64,000 nt of DNA from Dermatemys mawii (Eukaryota; Chordata; Testudines; Dermatemydidae), in NCBI GenBank assembly GCA_007922305.1, contig ML677328.1:7958540-8022539 (forward strand), in the 5' to 3' direction. A program made the position numbers and the translations under genes. Shown here in pieces: positions 10,437-21,919 of this stretch. Numbering within the stretch: position 1 is the stretch's first letter; each line of letters starts with the position of its first letter. The notes beneath the pieces were generated by a model. It saw only the letters and a program-made list of their open reading frames with translations, did no database searches and was not told where the DNA came from.

Positions 10437-11644
10437 AATAAGAGTCTGTCTGGGTACAAATAACATTGGGGAAGAAAGCTACTAGAGCCTCTCCTGGGAT
10501 AGTGCTCAGGATGCGCTATAGACTACCGGGATCTGATTTGGATATCAACAGAGACCTGTTTAATGTAAATAGTAATGGGAATAGTGTGTTCATGAGAGTA
10601 ACTTCCCAGATATAGACTGGAGGACAAGTGCTAGCAATAATATGACTCAAATTTTCCTAGATATGATAGCTGATAGATTCTTTCACCAAGTAGTTGCTGA
10701 ACCAACAAGAGGGGATGCCATTTTAGATTTGGTTTTGGTGAGTAGTGAGGACCTCATGGAAAAAATGGCTGTAAGGGACAACCTTGGTTCAAGTGATCAT
10801 GAGCTAATTTAGTTCAAACTGAATGAAAGGATAAACAAAAATAGATCTGAAACTAGGGATTTTATTTCAAAATGGGTAACTTTAAAAAAGGAAGGAAATT
10901 AGGGAAGTAGATTGGACTGAAGAACTTGTGGATCTAATGGCAGAGGAGGCCTGGAATTACTTGGAGTTGCAGGAACTATCAGAAGCCTGCATTCCAAGAA
11001 AGGGAAAAGAATTCATAGGCAGAAGTTGTAGACCAAGCTGGATAAGCAAGCATGTCAGAGAGAAAAAGCAGAATGCCTATGAGGAGTGAAGATGGGAGGG
11101 ATCAGCAAGGAAAGCTACCTTACTGAGGTCAGAACATGTAGCAATAAAGTGAGAAAAGCTAAAAGCCATGTAGGAAATTGCAAAGGGAATTAAAACCAAT
11201 AGTAAAAGCTTCTATAGCCATGTAAAGAAGAAGAAAACAAAGAAAGAAGAAATGAGACCACTAAACACTGAAGATGGAGTGGTGGTTAAGGATAATCTAG
11301 GCATGGCCCAATATCTAAACAAATACTCTGCCTGAGTCTTTAATGAGACCAATGAGGAGCTTAGAGATAATGGCAGTATGACAAATGGGAATGAGAATAT
11401 AGAGGTAGATATCACCACATTTGAGGCAGAGGCCAAACTGAAACAGTTTAATGGGACTAAATAGGGGGGCCCAGGTAATCTTCATTCAATCAAAGGAACT
11501 GGCACATGAAATTGCATGCCCATTAGCAAGAATTTTTAATGAATCTGTAAACTCAGGGGTTGTACCGTATGACTGGAGAATTGCTAACATAGTTCCTATT
11601 TTTAACAAAGGGAAAAAAGCGATCTGGGTAACTCCCGACTATCC

Positions 11645-13030
11645 CTGGGAGTGTGGCAGTTCCACAATGAAGTCCATTGACACAATAGACCAAGGGTACA
11701 GAGGGAGGGGGAAAGGCTGGAGGACATGTAGGTGTTTCGATCATTGGTTCTTGGTACAGACACTGAGGTTGTGGAACTGCATATAATCCTTGATTTAAGC
11801 TCACAGGTCTGGTCACTGAAGCTCCTTCAGATGACATTTCAGGTCTTGAATTGGCCAAAATATCCTTTAAACAGCAAAGTTTCAATATCTGAAGCCTAGA
11901 CTGTCCCTCCAAGAAAAACAGAACCTTCGCAATAGAGAAGTCCATTCTCTAATCAAAACTCCAAGTCAGGTCAGGTTTCTGCATCGTTCAAGGTCTGGCA
12001 GATCTAGGTTGTGAATGGGTTTTTGGGCAGCAGGGAGTGAATGGAAGATGTTAGACTGCTGTCAATCATGCTATTGAAAAACTTGGACACCTTAAACACG
12101 GTGGCAGGGGACTCTTCCCCATGTTCAAGATATTCATCTTTGTGGGATAGGGCATCAGTCTTCCTGTTTCTCGTTCCTGGGTGATAGGTTACCACAAAGT
12201 CAAAGTGAGCAAAGAAGATGGACCAGCTGACGTAGTGTCACTTAAGGTGTCTAGCACTCCATAGACTACATGTACGAATGAGCCATCAGAACTTGAACTG
12301 AGAAGTGGGCTCCTTCTATGGGGTGGCACTCCTCCTTGAAAGTCACCTTGACAGCCAGAAGCTGCATGTCCCAAGGGGAGCTAGAGGACACTGGGATGTG
12401 GGGGAGGTCAGAGCTAAAGGTGGCGAAGCTTGAGATTACAGAATGGCACTTTGCTCCTGCGGAATGGCACCCTGGGTGTACAAGGCTTCCATCATCTTAG
12501 TGAAAGCGATATTGACCTTTATAGGCTCCATGTTTGCTATATCGGCTCCAGTTCTCTTATTGTTTGGTGTTTTGGCTGCTCTGTCAGAGACCTGGATGTG
12601 GGAAGTCATGCCTAGTGGTTGGGGCAGGAGTCTGGCCAGGAACAGAAGCCCAAGATCCGAACCAGAGTCAGGAGGCCAGATGCTAGAGCAAGGGATCAGA
12701 GCTGGAATCAGAAGTCAGGCATCTGAGAAGAGGGTCAGAACCATGTTATCTGGAGTGAAGAGAGGTGATGCGAAGACAGAGCTGGGTCTGTGGCAGGAAC
12801 AAGAGCTATCGCACATGTGGGTAAATGCTTTGAGTAGCTGCCAAACTGATGCTGCTGTTGGGCCAAAGAGATGGTCTGCGAGCTCTTCCTACCTTTCAGG
12901 AGGTGTAGCCAGTCAGGCAGCCTACTACTACAAGCCTGCTGCACTTGTTAGTTTCCCTGGAGATGGGATCTGCTACAAATCCCAATTCCTGAGAAGACCC
13001 GACTATCAATAAGTTTGGTAGTGAAGGGGT
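11645..13030 (-). pseudogene. Internally deleted Ty3/gypsy retrotransposon
   Basis: Read on the minus strand from high to low coordinates. An LTR or leader-like GC-rich part lies at about 13030-12600. It is followed by a start codon near 12530 and a short gag-like N-terminus (MEPIKVNIAFTKMMEALY), ending at a stop near 12440. After about 60 bp of unclear sequence comes the RNase H region: LLAVKVTFKEE near 12360, EGAHFSVQVL near 12310, and the hallmark VTYHPGTRNRKTDALS at about 12192-12148, comparable to the usual YRPGxxNxxADALSR. The start of the integrase core (SMDFIVELPHSQG) lies near 11680-11645. Most of gag, protease and the RT core are missing, so a large internal deletion joins gag to RNase H. 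The integrase end abuts the plus-strand CR1. Multiple stops make it non-functional. Confidence 0.75.
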
Positions 13031-13800
13031 GAGTCACGGATCTGCTGTTAACCTGCATTTTGCTTCATGATGAATGGTAGCCATACACCTATTTTACCCT
13101 CCCCCCCCAAAAAAAAAACAATTACAAAGAAAGAACACTAAGGCTGTTATGATCTAAAGAGAAGAAGTGTCCCAAAGGACAGAGAAAAAAACTGGAATTC
13201 TAATCCAGATTGTGACTTCAGAATAGGGAGTACTGAACAGATAATGTTGCAGAGACCTCCTCAGAGTGGCCTTCCCACCATTGGAGTCCCAGAGTCCAGG
13301 TTTCTTTAAATGGAAGGTCAGAGTGTGTAGAGCTTGTAAAAAACTTTAAAATATTAAAATAGTGATAGAAAATGTAAGCGCTGTCATCATCTCTCTGTAC
13401 TGAAACAAGTAGCAAGTCATTCTTATTCTCTTTGATAATATATTGTACTGGCTTTAATGGGGATGAATTCCTTCAACATGAATCTGGATGGGACTAGGGC
13501 AAGGGAATAAGAATTCCAAGGCAATTTTACATTAACAAACATTCATTCATAAATCTGTTACATACACACACAAAAGTGTATTGGAAGCTCCTGTTAATTA
13601 CCATCTTATAAAACTTTAATGGCTTGTAAGCTGATGGAGACTTCTCAGTGGAATGGAAATAATTTATTCCGTAGGAAGAACAAGCCAAACACATTTTAAA
13701 AAAATACATACATCTCAAAACAAAAAGATGCTTTTCCAACTCCTTTCTCCACCCTTTCTTTTACATAAATGGAGAAATTAATCTTCTGTAACATAATGTG
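13031..13800. other. No gene seen
   Basis: AT-rich sequence with an A-run near 13111 and a short CA-rich patch near 13563-13574. Small open frames here lack features of real proteins. Confidence 0.4.
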
Positions 13801-13801
13801 C

Positions 13802-13965
13802 AACAGCGACAAAGTCTTGTAGCACCTTATAGACTAACAGATTTTAGGGATCATGAGCTTTCATGGGCTAAGACCCACTTCATCAGATGAATGTTGTGGA
13901 AATCTCCAAAGGCAGGTATAAATAGCAGGCAAAAAAGCAAGGTAAATTCAAAATGTGCAACATTT
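13802..13965 (-). mobile_element. Penelope-like element 3' tail
   Basis: TCTTGTAGCACCTTATAGAC, GAGCTTTCATGGGCTAAGAC and CCACTTCATCAGATGAATG, read on the minus strand, form the conserved 3' end of the Penelope-like family also seen at 51745-51840 (plus) and 59985-60050 (minus). Only the tail is present, as usual for truncated copies. Confidence 0.75.
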
Positions 13966-14185
13966 CTCAAAAGTAGAGGTGGTTGAAAATTTTACTTTTA
14001 AAGATAACAACAACAAAAATTATTTATGATATAACATTTAGATGTGTCTCCTCCAGGAAGACAATTGTGCTTTAAGTAGGAAGGATTCTCTTTTGGTTTG
14101 GTTTTGCTTGTCCCTCCTCCCCAGATAGTTTCCTGCACCATCCACTACCCCATATACCAACCAGGTATAACTCCTCCTTTCCTCC

Positions 14186-15242
14186 TGTGACATACCCCTG
14201 GTGTTATCTGGACTGGTGATCTGCTAGGTCATTCCAGTCCTTGACTCCGGGAGCCAATCTTACCCTGCTCTGCTGTGAGAACCCCCACTCCTGGGCTGTT
14301 CACACACAGCCTCTAGCATGTAAACTGCTCCCAGCTACATGAATGAGCACTTTTGGCCAGCTGTTGTTTGGATTGTGCAACTAAGTGACACTAGCCAATA
14401 TCTCTGGTCCCAGACACAACCCTCCATCTTGCAGAGTCCAGTTATGCCCGCTGGATGCTGCAAGCTTATACGAGTTCGTCAATTTAACAAAAAATGATAC
14501 GTACCACATTTGTTATCCAAAGGGAGTCTCTGACATGCTTCAAACAAAATGCACTGCTTCAGGTAGAACAAAAACAAATTAACTACAAAAGATGGATTTT
14601 AAGTGATTTAACTCAAAGCACAAGCCAGATTTGGTCAAGTTAAATAAAAACAAAATGCATTTTAAGCTGATATTAACACTTTCAATGCCCTTGCAAACTT
14701 AGATGTTTCTCACAACAGGATGGATGATTGCTCTTCAGCCAGGCTATTCCCTTTCATCAGCACTTCAGTCACTTGGTGGTGGTGACTGTAGATGGAGGTG
14801 GAAGAGAGAGAGCATGGCAAATGTCTCTCCCTTTTATCATGTTCTTTCTTCCCATTTGGCTTTGCCCCTGCTCCTTCAGAGTCAAGTGAGCATTACCTAA
14901 TCGTAAAATGACCAAGGAAAGGGGGGTAGTTCATTCAAGAATCCAACAGAACCTTTGTTCCCGTGATGCTGGGCTGTATTTGTCCCATACATGCTCCGAT
15001 GAAGTGTGAACTGTCCCTCTGCTCCTGGATAATTTTGCCTGAGCTTGTTTTAAGCCATGAGGACACATCTTCAGCCTCATAACTATATACATGAAATTAC
15101 AACCTATAACAACAATGTTCAGTGTAACATGAACCCTCCAAAGACACCCAACATGACAAACGTAGCATTGGATACCACACAATCATATTATAAGGATGAA
15201 AATGGGAATGCAAAATGTTTCCACAAGATACAAAGCATCACA
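14186..15242. mobile_element. Solo LTR, family C
   Basis: A 1057-bp element starts TGTGACATACCCCTGG and ends AAGCATCACA. TGTGA and TCACA are perfect inverted ends. CCTCC flanks both sides (14181-14185 and 15243-15247), a perfect 5-bp target duplication. The sequence matches a common turtle repeat as I recall it. Transcription direction is uncertain; the minus strand seems more likely. Frames inside it (up to 89 codons) show no retroviral domain. No interior lies beside it. Confidence 0.82.
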
Positions 15243-15566
15243 CCTCCTACCTCTCATTATAGACTTGCTAAATGCTGCATCAAGGGATCCCTGTTTTCGA
15301 TGGCCTCTCAAGATCATACAGCATAGGAATCTCCTCCTTCATACTTCTTAACCTAATTCAAACTTTTGAAGCTCATTAAGAAAAAAGAAAAGAAGAATTC
15401 ACTGATCCCCTCATCCCCTTTAATTAAAACAGGTAAGGCTGAATGTGTATTTCAGTGGAGTTCAAATATCAAGGTTGTGATGCTGGCAGACCACATGCCA
15501 ACTAACATCAAGGTTCCACACCTCACTCATTGCAAGCAATTGCATAGCTGGAAACCATTTTGGCTT
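15243..15566. other. Spacer between two LTRs, no gene seen
   Basis: About 320 bp separates the family C and family D LTRs. I see no coding or repeat signal and no sign that the two LTRs belong to one provirus. Confidence 0.4.
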
Positions 15567-15568
15567 AC

Positions 15569-16540
15569 CTGTGTGTTAATATAGTTAAAATAGATATTAG
15601 AGTTATAACGTGTTCAGACTTGAATGCTTGTAGGGTGCAGCAGGTATTAATCCTACTTACAATATCTATATCCCATTTTATGCTGTAATGTTTGCTCTGT
15701 AACTCTAAAAATGTTTGCTACAACTATAAATTGTCTACAGTCAGGAGAAACAGCATGAAACAGTTCACTACAAGAAGTGTTCTCCTTCCAAACAAATGAA
15801 GGTCTACAGACATCAGACAAGCCATCGTGGACTAAAGACTGTTCAATGCTTTCCACACTCCTGAAGAAGGTAAGTACTCACGTCCTCATCCCATCACAGC
15901 TTGAATACAGGGAAAGGGAATAGAAAATGCCTTTGAAGGAGAAATTGTTATTCTTATGCTGCTTGAATGCTGAGAAGTGAGGATTTCCAAGCATAAGCAA
16001 GGAATCTACAGGAATCCAAGGGTCTAGCTTGGGTTAGCCCCAAGGGGCTTATAAGGTACCCATTATAGCAATTATCCAATTTTGGAACCTGAGGCTCTCA
16101 TTTGTGTGTCTCTTACCTTCTTTAACCTTGTAAGTAACACTTCTTTTTCCTAGTCAATAAACCTTTAGTTAATTACAGGATTGGTTACAAGTCTTGTCTT
16201 TGGTTTGAGATCTGAAGTATAGTTTACCTGGGGTGAGTGACTGGTCCTTTGGGACTGGGAGTAGCCTGAATACTAATGCAATTTTTGGTGTAAGGGACCA
16301 TCTATTACAAAGTCCAGCCTACCTGGGTTGCAAGATAGACTAGAATGCTGAAAGGGATGGTCTGGCTCCATAGTAAGACTGTTACAGTGCTTTAGGAATT
16401 CACACTTGTTACTGGGTTGGTGAAATAGAACATACAACCAAGGCGGGTGGGGAGAGAAAAGAGGTTGCCCTGTTTCTTGATAGTCTGCCCTGAGAATGGC
16501 ACTCAGAGTGTCACATGAGCCACTCCAAAGAACATGACAG
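15569..16540 (+). mobile_element. Solo LTR, family D
   Basis: A 972-bp LTR-like element. AATAAA at 16156-16161 is a strong plus-strand polyadenylation signal, followed by a U5-like part ending near CATGACAG. The proposed ends are CTGTG and GACAG, flanked by TTAC at 15565-15568 and 16541-16544. The outermost base pair is therefore C...G rather than TG...CA, and the boundary could be one base inside. GAAGAAGGTAAGTACTC near 15863 contains a consensus splice donor (AGGTAAGT), which could be a subgenomic splice site or chance. The overall sequence resembles a turtle LTR family I recall. Confidence 0.65.
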
Positions 16541-17334
16541 TTACTAGATTATAAAATTCCATTTCCTATTCCATTTTCCTGTTTCCAGTGATGACCTACT
16601 ATTCATTTTCCATTGTGCCCTTTGCAAATTCAAGTGGGCAAAATTAAGTCTAGAGAAGAGCAAGAGTGAGTGATACAAGGTTATAAGATATTAGGGAAGC
16701 TGTCTGGATTCCTCAACTATTGCTTTCCAGGCATTCTGGCATTGGGATTATTTAAAACATGTAACTTTTGTGCATATTGGTTTTGATAGCTGGACTCTAC
16801 TGAAGCACTCTTTCAACTTGGACTCTTCTTTTAAACAAGAAAATCTGTTTGCAAACATAATTCGACACAGGTGCTGAGCAGCGTAAAGAGCAATGAGAGT
16901 ATGATCCCTCCAGACACGACTCAGACCTATGTGTTTTGGGTTTATGTTTTTTGTTTTTTTAAAATACATCATGGATGCTTTCTACCCCATCTTGACATTT
17001 TAAGGGAGGAAATCTGAAGCCAACATAAGCAACATTTAAAGCTTCATTTCACCTTTCTTCTACACATCTTCCTTTGCAGCTTTCACATAGGCGGATGCCA
17101 TGTGCCATGAAGCACCAGACTGAATGTCATAATGCATGACATGCATATAATTTACTCACTCTGAAACTCATGTGCCTTTGGCATCAAATCATTCATTTTT
17201 ATCAGGGCACATTTAACACTTCGAATAAAGGTTGTTTATTCACACGCAGTACTGACAGCAATGTATGCAGAGATATGCATAGTGAAACAGAATGATGTTT
17301 AGTCTTGAGAAAGTGTAGTCATTTTATTATTGCT

Positions 17335-17420
17335 GGGCATTAGGATTTAGGACTCCTGGGTTCTACTCCATACTCTGTTACAGATATGCTTTACTACCTG
17401 GGTCCAAGTGATACTTTAGG
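17335..17420 (+). repeat. MIR-like SINE fragment
   Basis: GGACTCCTGGGTTCTACTCC and the following CTGTTACAGATATGC / CCTGGGTCCAAGTGA follow the order of MIR consensus words on the plus strand. Old and partial. Confidence 0.6.
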
Positions 17421-17569
17421 TGTATCTAGTTTTCTAGTGGTTACAATATAGAGGTGCTGAGGGCTTTAAAAACCTTTTAAAAAGTGCTCTCCAATCCTGG
17501 GATGAAAGACAACATATCCAGCAAAATGCAAAATATCACTATTAAGATGCAATAGTGGAAACCAATTCA

Positions 17570-17655
17570 TGACTCTTAGCTTGTGTAAATCACATAGCCC
17601 AGTCAGAGTCAATGCTATTATGTGATTTACATCAGTTGAGGATTGGCCCTAAATC
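17570..17655. repeat. Dispersed hairpin repeat
   Basis: GTGTAAATCACATAG (17583) and CTATTATGTGATTTACAT (17617) form inverted arms around a short loop. It belongs to the loosely related hairpin repeats scattered through the window. Confidence 0.55.
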
Positions 17656-19699
17656 AGTTATAAATGTATGCTAACCAGTCTCTCTCCATTTATCCTTCCC
17701 CTTAAAGTTGTATTATGGAGTACATGATAAGAGCTATTTAATAACCTGACTACAATGATGAATTAATCGTGTCTTAAATCCAGTTACAGTATCCTCAAAG
17801 AAATGAAAGCATGTTAGGATGCACAATGCAGTTACCAGAAATACAGGGCAATTCATAATGTTTTGGAGATAAAGACAGTGTGGTTTATTTAGTACTGAAA
17901 CTGCTAAGAGAATGTAGACACAGACACTCTCTGTTAAAGAGCCAGAGAGTTTAACAGTGTGTTAGGCATGCACAAAGAAGGAGGGTTCTTACAACAGTCT
18001 TCTATGGATTACATGCCAGAGTGCAAGCACCCATCAGGAAGGGGTAGCATAATTGCTACTTAAATCAAAGGCTGTCACAGAGTTATCCCACCTTTACAAA
18101 TGGAGCATCACTTAGACGTATTTTCGAAGATAGATATTTCATTTAAGCTATATCATCTGTCATTTTAGCTGCTTTGGTTTATTTAATAGAGGGACAATAA
18201 GAAAAAATAAATTTGCCACCAGAGTAATCTTAGAATACTATTGATTCTGACACAGAAAAACTACCCTATAGTAGAAATGTCAAGTTCTTCATATTTATGC
18301 CATATACTATACAAGATCCTCAGTGTTCTGACATTCAAGATAGAGAGGATCATAATGTTAGCAACAGGATATGTTTACTAATCTTGTAAATATTTATGTA
18401 CATTCTTAAAGTTAACCACATACTTAAATCTTTGCAGGATCAGAACTCTAGGGCAAGGTCCTCATCTGATATAAACCATCACAGATCAATTGCTGACCTC
18501 TAGGTTTTAAACAATCTGGTTGATCTGAGTAGTCAGATTCTTATAAATAGAAATTGATATTTTATTTCTGGTTTCAAAACAGGAGGAGAATACAATCTAT
18601 TGAATGGGCAACTGGATATTTACACCAGAATTTAAATATACACACTGATCCTTACAGTACTATTTTGAGATCTTTAAGACATTTAATATGATTTCAGCAA
18701 GGAATTAGCAACATGGAAACCTCACTAAACCAGGTGGACACCATATGTGCAAATGTGTGCAGTTGGTATTTCATCTATATTCATATATGACCATGACCTT
18801 GTCTGGAATGTATTCCCTACTGAAGACAGAATAAAAATTGAACTCTGTAAGATGATGCCAAATGTGCAGGTTAGTTTTGAGTCACCTCTCAGTTAGAGGG
18901 CTAACACAACAACTATTCAAGATACAGAGACAGAAACAAAAGAAGAAATGTTTTTGTTGTGCGCAATTTACAGGTTCATGAGGGTTAGTAGGGGAAAAAA
19001 GCCCCTGTAAATAGCATCCATTACTTGATTAAAGACAAAAAAAGTGAAGATCTTGGAATGAGAGGTCCATGCCCTTAAGCTAGTTTCCCATCAAAACTTT
19101 TCCCCATAAATGCACACAATATACCCCTAACTCGTCTAGAAAAAGTTGACCTATAAAAGTATTATAATGTCTGTGAAAGGCTTCCCTTTTATTTATCTTA
19201 AAGTGATAATTCGCATCTCTCTCTCCCATTATGCCTCCCTTCTCCATTTACACAATGTCCATGCTTCTATAGAGCAAACCTATCTGGAAGCTGGAATTAA
19301 GTGATGAAGCACTAGGAAGGTTTAATGTAAATGAGTTTTATAGAATATCTACTCCATAGTACTTTTAAAGATAATATATTTTAACTTAAACTGTGCGGGT
19401 GTCTGGAATTGCACTTAACTATACTGAAACACTTTTCCGATTCATAAAACCAAGAGACATGAAAAAAGCAAAAATGAATATACAATGCACTATTTAGCTG
19501 AGGTCTTTTATGGTCCGCATTAATTCAAGTGTAAATACATGCATGCATCTTCTATAAGATGTGAACTGTTTTTATATATAGACTATTCCTATGCAATATA
19601 CAATATTATTGCATGTCACGATTACAAATTAAGGGTGAGCTTTTTTACAAGGGGCTGCACACATACATCAAGGCAACATAGGACAGAGAACACGCAATA

Positions 19700-19830
19700 C
19701 AAGAGTGGTAGCCATAAATACCTCAGTTCTAATCCATCATCCAATCTCCTCCATTTCCTCATGTATAAAATTAGGATAATACTACCTACCTGTAGACGGG
19801 TATTGTGAGAATTAGTTACATCACAAAGTA
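19700..19830 (+). repeat. MIR-like SINE fragment
   Basis: CCTCAGTTCTAATCCATCA, TTTCCTCATGTATAAAATTA and ATAATACTACCTACC match the MIR core and tail words in order on the plus strand. Confidence 0.7.
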
Positions 19831-20133
19831 GGGCTAGATCATGGCATTTTGGATCAGCCTGGAGCTACGCTTCAGGGAAAGCATGGAAACATTCTGAAAG
19901 AGACGGGATGCCTCCTGATGCGTATGGGAGAGCTTGCACATCACCACAAACACAGTATATTCTCCCTCCCACTCTACGGTGGGTAGGTGTTCTATATGCT
20001 CCAACCATCCTGCTACTTTTCACCCTTTTCCACTCACTTTCGGGGACCAAGGAGCAGCTACCAGTTGCTCTGAGCACAGAGACTGCAGATCTGCCTGGTC
20101 CTTATTCTAATTGTTCCAGACAGGGAGGGAACA
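19831..20133. other. No gene seen
   Basis: About 300 bp with no recognised repeat. Overlapping frames on both strands (106 and 70 codons) lack any known domain and are probably fortuitous. Confidence 0.35.
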
Positions 20134-20137
20134 GTAG

Positions 20138-21525
20138 TGTAAGCAGTGTCAGGAATGAGATATATTCTGACATCTGGTGGCGAACTATGGGAATTGCAGT
20201 GAGTCTTAGAAAACAATTCTGGGGCTGATCAATTTGCATAGACACACCCACTGCGCCTAGCCTGAGCCCACAGCAGCCCACATGGCCACTTCGGCTGATG
20301 AGGGAGCCCCAGTTTCTATGTTATTGGGGCAGGAATGATAAAGTGATGTTACTGTGATTATGTGAATGAAGGACTATGGACATGTACTTGGCCCTTGATA
20401 TGATGGAGGGACTCGCCATCATCTAGGTAGCACTCAGTGGGCAAGGGCCGTGCGTTTCAGAACACTGTGAGATTGAGAGAGGTGGTGGAGAAGCACCTAT
20501 ACCTTTTGGTGAGGGCTCTATCTGAGGGTCTCCCAGGCCTATTGCACCCTGCCTCTCTCCAGTGTGGAATGTCAGAATTGAATTTTTGCTTTCATTAGGA
20601 GCCTGGTGTCAGGCTGCTGAGCTGACAATTGCTTTGGGCTCACTAGTGCACCTGCACTAAGGCTCCCCTACTGTATGCTGAAATCACTTAAGAGCTAAAG
20701 AAGTCACTGAGCACTGTCTTAAGTAGGGGGGCCTGAGAAAAGTGCAGAGTGGCTGGTGCAGCAGCGCAGTCTGTGTGTCGGCTAACAGGACGGCTAGTGA
20801 AGGCGTTGGTGCTGTGGGCAGAGTGACTGGTGCGGCACAGCTGTCTGTTGACTAGCGGAGGCGTTGGTGCTGCGGGCAGAGTGACCGGTGCGGCACAGCT
20901 GTCTGTGTGTCGGCTAGCAGAGCAGCTAGCGGATCAACGGGCAGAGCGGTTCGTGGGACAGCCAGCGGAGCGGAGCAGAGCCGATTGCGGTGAGAGCTGC
21001 AGCGGAACCTCACGGAGAGGCGGCGCAGTTGGCCTCAGACCACGTAAGGTGCCCCGTGCCCTACCCTCCAATTCCACCCAGGCTGGAGGTAAGACTCTGC
21101 CAATTGACTTTTGAACTCTGCACTGACCAAGAACAGAGACTCTTGGGCTGTTGGACTTTTGGGGCTATTGAGTGACTTTTGGGATTGTGGAACTCAAGAG
21201 CCAAAGGGAAGGCCACGGCCTAGTTGCTGGGAGGGGGGCTTCTGGTTCATGGTTTGGTTTATTAACCTTGTTTGTGGTGTTTCCCCAATATAATGCCACA
21301 TTGTTTCTCCCTGTTATTAAAAGGCTTTGGTACACTCAGACTCTGTGCTTGCGAGAGGGGAAGTATTGTCTCTTACAGACGCCCAGAGGAGTGGTATATG
21401 GTTGTCCCAGGTCACTGGGTGGGGGCTCGAGCCGGGTTTTTTTTGTATTGTGCTATTGGAACGGAACCCCTGGATACTGAACCCGGCCCTTGTTGCTACC
21501 AACGCTGATGGGCAGAAGGGTTACA
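20138..21525 (+). mobile_element. Long retroviral-type LTR, family B, copy 3
   Basis: A 1388-bp copy of the 4282-5761 LTR begins TGTAAGCAGTGTCAGG and ends CAGAAGGGTTACA, with a perfect GTAG duplication (20134-20137 and 21526-21529). The octamer/CACCC pair is at about 20230-20250. The tandem array at about 20740-20930 is arranged differently from copy 1, and an ATTAAA signal lies near 21316. It is the most complete reference here for the missing part of copy 2. The many 60-100-codon frames inside are LTR translations, not genes. Confidence 0.88.
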
Positions 21526-21529
21526 GTAG

Positions 21530-21918
21530 CTTTCCACTGTACACCCCTTACTTACAGAATCTAGCCTTTAACATTTGTACAACCTTTCAACTGTGTAAAA
21601 GAATAGAGATTATTTTTATTTTGATGACACTGTAGTAACCTTGAAGATAAATCTTGAGCTTCACTTGGTGTTGCATTCATTCATTGGCACTCTTGTCATG
21701 CAGAATGAGAGTGAGTTAGGAAAAGAGGAGAAAAATTTCCTTTCAGCTCCCCACAACTGATATTCTGTTCCTCCCCAGGCTGTTAATGGGAATTCCATGC
21801 ACACAGAAGAAATTAATACCAGAGTCAAGGTTCCCTGTGGGGATTTGAGAATTTTGCCAAATTCCAGATTTAACTGTCAATTCTCTTTATCTTGAGTGAT
21901 ACAGCCACAGGAACCTGA
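21530..21918. other. No gene seen
   Basis: About 390 bp of ordinary AT-rich sequence without recognised features. Confidence 0.4.
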
Positions 21919-21919
21919 T

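Larger units (their letters stand above)
9190..11643 (+). pseudogene. CR1 LINE ORF2 5' half (endonuclease to RT start), broken
   Basis: The plus strand encodes the apurinic-type endonuclease of a CR1 ORF2. LYTNARSLGNKMEEL and GITEIWW (about 9285-9395) form the N-terminal block. After a retroviral-type LTR insertion (9529-10436), the frame resumes near 10441 with the YRPPG-like region, a GDFN-like block near 10598, LDLVLVSSED near 10725 and the catalytic SDHE at about 10793. The start of the reverse transcriptase domain (VNSGVVPYDWRIANIVPIF) is at about 11545-11605. Similarity stops at about 11640, before the RT active site. Frameshifts and stops show it is dead. Normal CR1 copies are truncated at the 5' end; this one keeps the 5' end and loses the 3' end, which is what the inverted piece of a twin-primed insertion looks like. 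Confidence 0.85.
16545..19698. other. No gene seen; two short old repeats
   Basis: Apart from a MIR-like piece (17335-17420) and a hairpin repeat (17570-17655), this 3.1-kb stretch looks single-copy and AT-rich. No exon-like frame with splice signals was found. Confidence 0.45.

Noticed and set aside
14186..16540. The two neighbouring LTRs as the pair of one provirus
   Set aside because: They differ in sequence and in target duplication (CCTCC versus TTAC), and only 320 bp separates them.
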